The notes under the pieces are model-generated. The model saw only the letters and a list, made by a program, of their open reading frames with translations, did not search any database and was not told the origin of the DNA. The translations under genes and the position numbers were made by a program. A DNA stretch of 34,276 nucleotides from Acidimicrobiia bacterium (GTDB taxonomy: Bacteria; Actinomycetota; Acidimicrobiia; Acidimicrobiales; SKKL01): NCBI GenBank assembly GCA_016649895.1, contig JAENWR010000030.1, positions 1-34,276 on the forward strand, written 5' to 3'. This document shows, one piece after another, positions 23,005 to 34,276 of the stretch (its first letter is position 1; the number at the start of each line of letters is the position of its first letter).

Positions 23005-24912
23005 CTACTGCTCGCCGGGCACCAGGTAGAGGGCGCCGAGCGGCGGCAGGCTGAGCACGACGGAGTGGTAGTGGCCATGGCTCGGTACGGGCACGGTGTC
23101 GGCACCTCCCCAGTTGCCGACGCCGCTGCCGCCGTAGATCTCGGAGTCGGTGTTGACCAGTTCCTTCCAGAACCCGGCCTGCGGAACGCCGAGGCGGTAG
23201 TTGTGCCGGGGAAGGGGCGTGAGGTTGAACACGGCGAGCAGCGGCTCTCCCTCGGCGCCGAGACGCAAGAACGCCACCACGTCGTTGTCGGTGTCGCTCG
23301 CCTCGACCCACTGGAAGCCATCAGCGGCACAGTCCTGCTCGTGCAACGCCGGCTGCGTGCGGTAGGCGGCGTTCAGGTCGGCGATCACCTTGGAGATGCC
23401 GGCGTGGCCAGGATCGTCGAGCAGGCCCCAGTCGACGAGGCCCTCGTGGTTCCACTCGGTGGTCTGGCCGACCTCGCAGCCCATGAACAGGAGCTTCTTG
23501 CCGGGCTGGGCCCACTGGTAGGCGTAGAGCAGCCGGAGGTTGGCCAGCTTCTGCCACTGGTCGCCCGGCATCTTGTTGAGCAGCGACCCCTTGCCGTGGA
23601 CGACCTCGTCGTGCGACAGCGGCAGCGTGTAGTTCTCGGTGGCGTAGTAGACGCCGCGGAACGTGAGCTCGTGGTAGTGGTGGTGGCGGTGGATGGGGTC
23701 GCGCTGGAAGTGCTGGAGGGTGTCGTGCATCCACCCCATGTCCCACTTGTACCCGAACCCGAGGCCGCCGACGTAGGTGGGTCGTGACACCATCGGCCAT
23801 GCAGTCGACTCCTCGGCGAAGGTGGCCACATCGGGGAACTCGCCGTAGACGGCGGTGTTGAAGTCGCGCAGGAACGCGATGGCCTCGAGGTTCTCGCGAC
23901 CCCCGAACTCGTTCGGGATCCACTCCCCCGCCTTGCGCGAGTAGTCGCGGTAGAGCATCGACGCCACGGCATCCACCCGAATGCCGTCGATGTGGTAACG
24001 GTCGAGCCACGAGATGGCGCTCGAGATGAGGAACGCCCTCACCTCGTGGCGGCCGTAGTTGAAGATGAGACTGTCCCAGTCGGGGTGGTGGCCGAGCCGG
24101 CGATCTTCGTGCTCGTAGAGGTGCGTCCCATCGAAGACGCCGAGGCCGTGGGCGTCGGCCGGGAAGTGCGACGGCACCCAGTCGACGATGACCCCGATGC
24201 CTCGCTCGTGGAGGAGGTCGACCATGGCCATGAGGTCCTGTGGGGTGCCGTAGCGGCTGGTGGGGGCGAAGTACCCGGTGCCCTGGTAGCCCCACGACCC
24301 GTAGAACGGGTGCTCCATCACCGGCAGCAGCTCGACGTGGGTGAAACCGTGCTGTTCGAGGTGGTCGGCGAGGGGAGCCGCCATCTCGCGATAGGTGGGG
24401 AACCGGCCGTCGGCGGCGACGGCGCGCCCCCACGAGCCGAAGTGCATCTCGTAGATGCTGACCGGAGCATCGAGGGCGATGCGCGGACCCCGGCCGTCCA
24501 TCCACGAATCGTCGGCCCATTCGTACGCCAGGTCCCACACGACCGACGCGGTGTTGGGCGCCACCTCGGCGAACGCGGCGAGGGGATCGGCCTTCTCGAG
24601 CACCTGACCCGATGGCGACACGATGCGGAACTTGTAGAGGGCCCCGGGGCCGACCCCGTCGATCCAGCCCTCCCAGATTCCTGAGCTGCCCCGGGCGCGG
24701 AGCGGGTCGGCGGTTGGCTCCCACCCGTTGAAGTCGCCGATGACCGACACCTCACGAGCGCCCGGTGCCCACACGCCGAACCACGTGCCAGGACGACCAT
24801 CGTGTTCGACCGGGTGGGCGCCCAGGTGGCGGTGCAGGTAGCGGTGGGTGCCCTCGTTGAAGAGGTGCAGGTCGTGGTCGCCGAGCATGGTGGGGAGATC
24901 GTTGGTGATCAC
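23005..24912 (-). CDS. glgB: 1,4-alpha-glucan branching enzyme
   Basis: Transfers alpha-1,4 segments to alpha-1,6 positions, branching the glucan made by GlgE. It is 635 aa, a short-form GH13_9 enzyme with one CBM48 domain (GTWFGVWAPGAREVSVIGDFN) rather than the longer double-N-domain type. The barrel shows HVELLPVMEHPFYGSWGYQG, VIVDWVPSHFPAD, nucleophile Asp314 (GIRVDAVASMLYRDYSR), the acid/base in TFAEESTAWP (Glu367 or 368) and LPLSHDEVVHGKGS. GTG 24912 overlaps the malQ TGA by 4 bases. Fourth gene of the glgE-treS/mak-malQ-glgB operon. Confidence 0.97.
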   Translation of the reverse strand: MITNDLPTMLGDHDLHLFNEGTHRYLHRHLGAHPVEHDGRPGTWFGVWAPGAREVSVIGDFNGWEPTADPLRARGSSGIWEGWIDGVGPGALYKFRIVSPSGQVLEKADPLAAFAEVAPNTASVVWDLAYEWADDSWMDGRGPRIALDAPVSIYEMHFGSWGRAVAADGRFPTYREMAAPLADHLEQHGFTHVELLPVMEHPFYGSWGYQGTGYFAPTSRYGTPQDLMAMVDLLHERGIGVIVDWVPSHFPADAHGLGVFDGTHLYEHEDRRLGHHPDWDSLIFNYGRHEVRAFLISSAISWLDRYHIDGIRVDAVASMLYRDYSRKAGEWIPNEFGGRENLEAIAFLRDFNTAVYGEFPDVATFAEESTAWPMVSRPTYVGGLGFGYKWDMGWMHDTLQHFQRDPIHRHHHYHELTFRGVYYATENYTLPLSHDEVVHGKGSLLNKMPGDQWQKLANLRLLYAYQWAQPGKKLLFMGCEVGQTTEWNHEGLVDWGLLDDPGHAGISKVIADLNAAYRTQPALHEQDCAADGFQWVEASDTDNDVVAFLRLGAEGEPLLAVFNLTPLPRHNYRLGVPQAGFWKELVNTDSEIYGGSGVGNWGGADTVPVPSHGHYHSVVLSLPPLGALYLVPGEQ

Positions 24913-27013
24913 GTGTCGTCCTTCCGGGAGTCATCGGATCGTCGGGCACGGTCGAGGGCGCGCAGGCTGTCGACGACGTGGGGATCGGTGAAGGCGTCGA
25001 CGAGGGTGCGCGAGAAGCGCCGTTGCCAGTTGGGACGTTCACGGTGGGTACCGGGGATGTTCTGCGGTTCGGGTTCGAGCCACAGATCTTCGAGGCTGGT
25101 GAGCACGACCGCGGCCGGGCTCGATCCCATCCACTCGAGGGCCGCTCGCAGCGCAGGTGCGGGCTCGACCGGCACCTCGGCTCCGAGATCGGCGGCGAGC
25201 CCCTCGACCAGCGCCTCACGATCGGTGACCCGACCGGCCTGGTGCTCGGCCCGGTCGCCCGCCTCGATGAGTCCGAGGGCGACCGACTCGTCGATGTCGG
25301 AGCCCTTCCACCACCCCGCGAACGTGGGCATGTCGTGGGTGTTGAGGCTGGCGACGGCGTCGGGAGCGGGCTGGCGCAGGTAACCGTGCTCACGCTTGTG
25401 CCACGGCTCGAACTGGAGCTCGAACATCCCGAGCATCCCCCAGCGCTGCATCACCTCGTTGATCTCGTCGGTGACGGTGCCGAGGTTCTCGCCGACGACG
25501 ATGGCGGCGGCACGCGTGGCCTCGATGGCGATGACCGCCACCAGCTCCTCGGTGGGGTACCGCACGTAGACGCCGTCGGTGGCGGCGAACCCGTCGGGGA
25601 TCCACCACAGCCGCTCGAGCGACATGAGGTGGTCGATGCGAAGGAGTCCGGGGTGGCGCAGGTGGTGGCGCAGCGCGAGCATCAGCTCGCGGTGCCCGCG
25701 GGCGCGGCTCTCGATGGGGTGCGGGGGCGGGAAGCCCCAGTTCTGGCCACCGCCGAACAGGTCGTCGGGCGGCGCACCGGTGGCGGCCTTGGCGAAGTTG
25801 CCGGGATCGGCCCACACGTCGAACCCGTTGGGGTTGGCGCCGAGCGGCAGGTCGAGGGCGAGGAGCTGGCCGCGCGAGCGAAACGAGGTGGCCAGGTCGG
25901 CCATCTGCGCGTCGGCCGCGAACTGGATGTAGCGGTGGCGGGCGACCGCGACGGGCTCGAGCGCCGGTGGCGCCTCGGTGACAGCCGTGAGCGCCTCGAC
26001 TCCGTACGCCTCGACCATGGCGCGAAAGCGCGCGTAGCGCCCCAGCTCGGGGTGGGCGACGCCGAACGCCTCGAGCGCGGTGGCCGCCGGACCTCGCGAA
26101 CGCTCCAGGTCGGCGGCCAGCGCGTCGAGCACCGATCGCACCAGCTGTGCGGCTTCGGCGTGGCCGACGAGACGGGTCGAGGCGAGGGTGGCCGCGGCGT
26201 CGACCACCCGCGACGACGACAGGATCGCAGCGGCGCCGGGACTCTCGTCGAGGCCGGGTAGACGAGCCGGGTCGAGGTGCAGCTCGCCCCACCAGCGGCG
26301 GCTCACGGGCGAGTATGGGCTCGGCTCGAAGGGTACGTCGAGGTAGGTGGCGAGAAGCGGCAGCGTCGACACCACCTCGGCGCCGAGGTCGGCGAGCCGT
26401 CGGCCGAGGTCGTCGAGGTGGCCGAGGTGGCCGACGCCCAGGTGGTCGAGACCCGGCCGACCGGTGGGGACGAAGCCGTAGGTGGGGGCGAAGACGCCCC
26501 ACATGCGGTGGTCGAGATGGGGAAGCCGGGCGGGCGGCGCCAGCACGAGCGCCTCCGACACCGTGCCGGCCACGCTGACGGTGGCTCGGTGGTAGCCCAT
26601 CGGCAGCTCGATGCCGGTGTCGATCCAGCGGACCGCATAGGTGGCGCCATCGACCTCGAACCCCGTGTAGGGCGACGTGGTGACCAGGTCGACCGTGGCG
26701 CGGTGCTCGGCCCCGTCCTCGGCGAGCACCGCGACGTCGACCGACCCTCCGATCGAGCGCGGGGTGCGCAGGACGAAGCCGAGCGTGCGCCCGAGCGGCA
26801 TGACCATGACCGGCTCGACCGGCTCGGCCGCGAGCCGTCGATCGTGCGCCGCCGCGGCATCGACCGGTCCGGTCACGTCGTCGACCGGGGCACCGAGCTC
26901 GGCGAGGACCGAGCGAAGAGCCTCGGGGTCGGCCTCGATCCAGCGCCCCTTCACGTCCCAGTAGCCGGTCTGCACGCCCCAACGCTCGGCGAGGGTGGCG
27001 AGTGCGGGGTCGG

Positions 27014-27017
<4 letters not shown>
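24909..27017 (-). CDS. malQ: 4-alpha-glucanotransferase (amylomaltase, GH77)
   Basis: Disproportionates maltodextrins by transferring alpha-1,4-glucan segments. It is 702 aa, with an N-terminal extension of about 200 residues (starting [19 protein letters not shown]) as in actinobacterial and E. coli-type MalQ, and a GH77 barrel containing Asp462 ([18 protein letters not shown]), Glu510 (VVGENLGTV) and Asp562 ([12 protein letters not shown]). [18 protein letters not shown] is a further family block. ATG 27017 overlaps the treS/mak stop by 4 bases (ATGA). Its place inside the glgE operon suggests that it processes short maltodextrins produced by GlgX/GlgP, or primers for GlgE. Confidence 0.95.
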
Positions 27018-30378
<3,361 letters not shown>

Positions 30379-30382
<4 letters not shown>

Positions 30383-32361
30383 GCCCTGTCATCGTCGACT
30401 CGTGGGGCGATGGCGAAGATGTGGGCCGGCAGCGAATGGGGGTCGAGCTCGACGAAGTTGCGGGCGCCCGCCCACTGGTAGGTGGTGGCTCCGAGCAGGT
30501 CGCGCACCTCGTAGCGGGAGTCGGCCTCGAGCCCGAGCGACTCGAGGTCGAGGTCGACGAAACCGGCTTGGCGCTGTTCGCCGTCGACGTTGACGACCAC
30601 CACGATGATGTCGCCCGACGGGTGGGTCTTCGAGTAGCAGAGCAGCTGCTGGTTGTCGGTGCGGTGGAACCGCAGCGTGCGGTCCTGCAGCAAGGCGGGA
30701 TGGCTGCGGCGGATGTCGTTGACCCGGGCGACGAGGTCGCGCAGGCTGTGGGGGGCATCGAGGTCCCAGTGGCGCTGCTGGTACTTCTCCGAATCGAGGT
30801 ACTCCTCGCTGCCCGGCGCGACGGCCCGGTGCTCGACCAGCTCGAACGCGGGGCCGTAGACGCCGTAGTTCGCAGAGAGGGTCGCGGCGAGCACGAGCCG
30901 CTGGAGGAAGACCGGACGGCCGCCGTGCTGGAGCTGCTCGGTGAGGATGTCGGGGGTGTTGGGCCAGGCGTTGGGACGGAAGAAGTCGACCACCGGCGGG
31001 GTGGTCAGCTCGGTGAGGTACTCGCGCAGCTCCCAGGCCTCCTGGCGCCAGGCGAAGTAGGTGTAGGACTGGCTGAACCCGACCTTGGCCAGCTGGTACA
31101 TGACCTTGGGACGGGTGAACGCCTCGGAGAGGAAGATGGCTTCGGGGTGCTCAGCGTGGATGGTCGTGATGAGCCACTCCCAGAATCGGAACGGCTTGGT
31201 GTGGGGGTTGTCGACCCGGAACACGCTGACGCCCTTGTCGATCCAGAACCGGACGACGTCGGCCAGCGCGTCCCACAGCTCTTCCCAGTTCTCCGACTCG
31301 AAGTCGATCGGGTAGATGTCCTGGTACTTCTTCGGGGGGTTCTCGGCGTACTGGATGGTGCCGTCGGGGCGGTGCGTGAACCACTCGGGGTGCTCGGTGA
31401 CCCACGGGTGGTCGGGCGCGCACTGGAAGGCGATGTCGAGCGCCACCTCGAGGTCGAGCTCGCGAGCGCGGTCGACGAAGGCCGCGAAGTCGTCGAACGT
31501 GCCGAGCTCGGGGTGGACGGCGGTGTGTCCGCCCTCCTCGGAGCCGATGCCCCACGGGCTGCCGGTATCGCCGGGCGCCGCCTCGACCGAGTTGTTGGGC
31601 CCCTTCCGAAACGAGCGCCCGACGGGGTGGATGGGTGGGAGGTAGACGATGTCGAAGCCCATGCCGGCCACGTAGTCCAGCCGCCTGGTCGCATCGGCCA
31701 AGGTCCCATGGCGAGCGGGGTCGGGGGATGCCGAGCGGGGGAAGAACTCATACCAGGCACCGTGGCGGGCCCGCTCGCGCTCGACGTTGATCTCGAGGGT
31801 GCGCCCGTAGCGCACGAGCGGCTCGCGGCTCGCCCACCGGCGCATGGCGACGGCCACGTCGGGGTCCGCGAGGTCGGCACTGTGTCCCTCCGTGAGGCGT
31901 GCGGCCGCGGCGGCGAGCAGGTCGGCGTCAGGGCCCTTCGCCCGCGCCGCGGCCGCCGCGACGAGGTCGGAGCCGATCTGCAGCTCGACAGCGACATCCA
32001 TGTCGACCTCGATCTTCTTCGCGGTGCCCTGTGACCAAGTCGAGAAGCGGTCGAGCCAGCCCACCACCGTGAACGCCCACCGGCCCAACCGGTCGACGGT
32101 GAAGCTGCCGGCGAACCGGTCGTTGACGAGGGCCGCCATGGGCACCTCGATGGTGGGGGCGTCGCCGGGAGGCCGCACCCACACGGCCGCGGCCACCAGA
32201 TCGTGGCCGTCGGTGAACACGTCGGCTTCGACCTCGACCGCCTCGCCCAACGAGCTCTTGGCGGGGAACCGACCAGCGTCGATCTCGGGCCGCACCCCTT
32301 CGACCACCACCCGGGTGGGGTCGCGAGGGGCGACCGAAGGCGCGCTGGCAGGGGGTGGCAT
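30379..32361 (-). CDS. glgE: Alpha-1,4-glucan:maltose-1-phosphate maltosyltransferase
   Basis: Extends alpha-1,4-glucan by maltosyl units from maltose-1-phosphate, the defining enzyme of the GlgE pathway. It is 660 aa, GH13_3. An N-terminal beta-sandwich ([20 protein letters not shown]) and the family's long helical insert precede the barrel: [27 protein letters not shown], nucleophile Asp384 in [12 protein letters not shown] and acid/base Glu413 in FLSEAFTRP. Their 29-residue spacing is the same as in Streptomyces GlgE (Asp394/Glu423). It is the first gene of a four-gene operon whose members all overlap by 4 bases. A TAGCGT hexamer ends 6 nt before the ATG, predicting a leaderless operon mRNA. 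Confidence 0.97.
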
Positions 32362-32367
32362 GGGCCG

Positions 32368-32373
32368 ACGCTA
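32368..32373 (-). promoter_or_regulatory. -10 hexamer of the glgE operon
   Basis: TAGCGT on the minus strand with 6 nt to the glgE ATG. No ribosome binding site fits between the two, so a leaderless transcript is the natural reading. Confidence 0.4.
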
Positions 32374-32476
32374 CCCAACCTGCCCTTCGGCCGAAACGGT
32401 GCACGGCGACCTGCAGATGGGCGATGGACGACCCCCGTGCGCGGACGGCAGTTGGGCCGTGGGGCACCACGGCAAC

Positions 32477-32482
32477 TAGAAA
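32477..32482 (+). promoter_or_regulatory. Possible -10 hexamer of the fasciclin gene
   Basis: TAGAAA (T follows), 7 nt before ATG 32490. A TTGGGC about 19 bases upstream could act as the -35. Confidence 0.3.
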
Positions 32483-32489
32483 TGTCGCC

Positions 32490-33656
32490 ATGTCGAGTCT
32501 TCGCCTCACCCGTCTCGTGGCCGCCACGCTGGCCCTCGTGCTCGTCGCCGGCGCCTGCTCCAGCGACACCCCCACCGTCATCGTGTCGGGCAACGACCCC
32601 CGCACCGCACCGAAGGACGTGGCCGAAAGCCTCGACTTCGAAGGCTTCACCGTGATGACGGCGCTGCTGGATGAGGCCGGCCTCGCCGAGCTGCTCCAGG
32701 GCGACGAGGACAGCGACACCACCTACACGGTGTTCGCCCCCACCGACGCGGCGTTCGACGAGCTCGCCCCCGGCCTGGTCGAGCTGCTCGGTGGCGACGA
32801 CGACGTGGTGGCCCCTGCCCCCGAGGGCGGCGACACCGCCGTCGCCGACGAGCCGGCCACCGACGACGAGCCGGCCACCGACGACGACACCGCCAGCACA
32901 GCCACCGAGCTCGCACCGCGGCCGTCGCGCAGCGAGATCCAGGCGCTGCTGGCCGACATCCTCGAGAACCACATCGTCGAGGACTCCTACCTCGCCGCCG
33001 ACCTCCCTGACAGCCTCACCAGCGTCGAGGGCAGCACCCTCTCCATCGGCGAGCGCGAGGAGCCACCGGCCACCGAGGGCGGCGATCCCACCGTCGTGCC
33101 GACGGTGAACGGCGTCGACATCTCCGAGACCGATCTGCGGGCCACCAACGGCGTCATCCACGCCGTCGACGAGGTCCTGATCCCGTCCGACCGCCTCGAC
33201 GAGATCGAGGTGCTCGTCGCCTCGATCCCGGTCACGACCGATGCGCTCTCGACCCTTCGCAACACCGGTGAGCACGGCGAGCTGCTTGCCAGGATCGACG
33301 CCGCTGGGCTCACCTCGACCCTCTCGGCCGATGGACCGTTCACCACCTTCGCGCCCACCGATGCGGCGTTCGCTCGTCTCTCCGACCAGCAGCAGACGGC
33401 CCTCGACAACCCGTCGGTGCTCGTCGACGTCCTCCAGTTCCACCTGGTCGACCGGGCCCTGCCCACCAGCGACGTGGCCAACTCGCAGTCGGTGCGCACC
33501 AGCAACGGCGAGAGCTTCGACATCGTGAGGAGCGGCGACACCGTGACCGTCGACGGCGTCACCATCGATCGGTCGATCGAGGCCACGAACGGCGTCGTCC
33601 ACGTCATCGGCGAGATCCTGGTGCCCGACTCGGCCACGGGCCCGGGCGGCCTGTAG
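32490..33656 (+). CDS. Lipoprotein with two fasciclin (FAS1) domains
   Basis: A 388-aa surface lipoprotein. The signal peptide ends in the lipobox VAGAC (Cys23), which would be lipidated. The first FAS1 domain (about 40-200) shows TVMTALLDEAGLAELL, TYTVFAPTDAAFDEL and, after a long insertion, NHIVEDSYLAAD and ATNGVIHAVDEVLIP. The insertion (about 100-150) is acidic and Thr/Pro/Ala-rich and contains a tandem 18-bp repeat encoding DEPATD twice (32847-32882). The second domain (about 245-385) is uninterrupted: GPFTTFAPTDAAFARL, LQFHLVDRALPTSDV and EATNGVVHVIGEILVP. FAS1 domains usually mediate adhesion or bind surface molecules; the ligand here is unknown. ATG 32490 is set by the signal peptide. 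Confidence 0.9.
   Translation: MSSLRLTRLVAATLALVLVAGACSSDTPTVIVSGNDPRTAPKDVAESLDFEGFTVMTALLDEAGLAELLQGDEDSDTTYTVFAPTDAAFDELAPGLVELLGGDDDVVAPAPEGGDTAVADEPATDDEPATDDDTASTATELAPRPSRSEIQALLADILENHIVEDSYLAADLPDSLTSVEGSTLSIGEREEPPATEGGDPTVVPTVNGVDISETDLRATNGVIHAVDEVLIPSDRLDEIEVLVASIPVTTDALSTLRNTGEHGELLARIDAAGLTSTLSADGPFTTFAPTDAAFARLSDQQQTALDNPSVLVDVLQFHLVDRALPTSDVANSQSVRTSNGESFDIVRSGDTVTVDGVTIDRSIEATNGVVHVIGEILVPDSATGPGGL
32847..32882 (+). repeat. Two tandem 18-bp units in the fasciclin gene
   Basis: gacgagccggccaccgac occurs twice in a row and encodes DEPATD-DEPATD in the acidic insertion of the first FAS1 domain. In-frame copy-number change by slippage would alter linker length only. Confidence 0.85.
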
Positions 33657-33691
33657 CACCGGACCGGAAGACGCGGCCTGCCTCGCCGCGC

Positions 33692-34276
33692 TCACTGCTG
33701 GGTGCCGCGGCCGCGGGCGCGGTTGTGGGGGCCGCACAGGCGGCGGAGGTTGAGGTTGGGGATGGTGGTGGTGCCGCCGTTCGCGTAGGGCTTGGTGTGG
33801 GCGTGGCAGCCGGTGTGGGCGCATTCGGGGTGGCGTTCGTCGACGACGCGTCGTTGCCGGCGGGTAGGTGATCGCCGACGGGGGCTGGCGTCGATGGGTC
33901 GACTCGCGGCGTCGTGGAGGAGCAGCGACACGAACCCATCGTCGAGCAGGCCGACGACGGCGTGGTCAGATAGGGGTGTGCCGTCGGCGAGGGTGGCGGG
34001 GTCGTCGCCCCGGACGTGGATGACGACCTCGGCGGTCACTGACCCGTCGCCGCTGGTGACGGCGGCGGCGAGGGCGTCGGCTCGTTGTTGGCGCAGCGAC
34101 GCGCCCGCGGGCGCGCGGTGGGCCATCACCCGTCGATCGACCACGGCGATGATGCCCGCAGCGTGCTGTGGCGGGAGTCGGGCGGTGATGGTGACCATGC
34201 CGTCGAGATCGGTGCGCCACGACACGGCCCGTTCGTGGTGGTGGCGGCGGTCGATGTCGTCGGGGTCTTCGTTGCG
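33692..34276 (-). CDS. DUF222/HNH endonuclease homologue, C-terminal part (runs off right edge)
   Basis: The last 194 residues of a protein whose start lies beyond the right edge; the frame is open at base 34276. It begins in the end of the DUF222 domain (ERAVSWRTDLDGMVTITARL followed by LPPQHAAGIIAVVDRRVMAH) and ends with the HNH region: CAHTGCHAHTKPYANGGTTT, then NLRRLCGPHNRARG. The two cysteines, the Gly-Gly turn and the LCxxHN end are present, but the usual DAHH pair before the GG turn reads HAHTKP, so nuclease activity is uncertain. It converges on the fasciclin gene with a 35-base gap. It belongs to the same family as the fragment at the left edge. Confidence 0.8.
   Translation of the reverse strand, partial: RNEDPDDIDRRHHHERAVSWRTDLDGMVTITARLPPQHAAGIIAVVDRRVMAHRAPAGASLRQQRADALAAAVTSGDGSVTAEVVIHVRGDDPATLADGTPLSDHAVVGLLDDGFVSLLLHDAASRPIDASPRRRSPTRRQRRVVDERHPECAHTGCHAHTKPYANGGTTTIPNLNLRRLCGPHNRARGRGTQQ

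Noticed and set aside
33673-33689. Short stem gcggc/gccgc after the fasciclin gene as a terminator
   Set aside because: A 5-bp stem in GC-rich DNA is expected by chance.

Overview
This is a 34.3 kb stretch of very GC-rich DNA from an actinobacterium. The signs are GC-dominated third codon positions, GTG starts, DUF222/HNH endonuclease genes, and a GlgC, GlgA and fused TreS-maltokinase that resemble mycobacterial and streptomycete proteins. I favour an Acidimicrobiia-like lineage (Ilumatobacter or Microthrix relatives), but that is an impression, not a result. No tRNA, rRNA, CRISPR array or insertion sequence was seen, and no stretch longer than about 300 bases lacks a gene.

Layout. Both edges carry partial DUF222/HNH genes in the same orientation: the N-terminal part at 1-300 and the C-terminal part at 33692-34276. 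Next to the left one is a small, less GC-rich segment (about 300-930) with an unknown 87-residue gene and a possibly truncated partner. Then come chorismate synthase (aroC), an unknown protein, a frameshifted DUF6886 gene, glycogen phosphorylase (glgP), an M3 oligopeptidase coupled to an ALDH3-type aldehyde dehydrogenase, a CbiM/PDGLE metal-uptake protein, a PrmA-type methyltransferase, the glgC-glgA pair, an SRPBCC protein, and glgX coupled to an acyl-CoA ligase and an aminotransferase. After these follow an ECF sigma factor with its probable anti-sigma, a nucleotidyltransferase/GNAT pair, an Hsp20-like protein, a DUF1269 protein, the four-gene operon glgE-treS/mak-malQ-glgB (minus strand, 32361 to 23005), and a two-domain fasciclin lipoprotein.

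How it fits together. The window encodes nearly a whole alpha-glucan cycle. GlgC makes ADP-glucose and the GlgA/GlgM-type GT4 enzyme uses it, probably to make maltose-1-phosphate or glucan. TreS turns trehalose into maltose and the fused maltokinase phosphorylates it to maltose-1-phosphate. GlgE polymerises maltose-1-phosphate and GlgB branches the product. GlgX, GlgP and MalQ debranch, phosphorolyse and rearrange it. Trehalose synthesis genes (otsAB, treYZ) are not here.

The most unusual signals are: a recurring TANNNT hexamer 6-9 nt before many start codons, which predicts leaderless mRNAs and suggests a different glgP start; a perfect 30-bp palindrome inside the prmA coding sequence; an ECF sigma factor that seems to lack several residues of its region-4 helix-turn-helix; and the small low-GC gene pair at the left edge.
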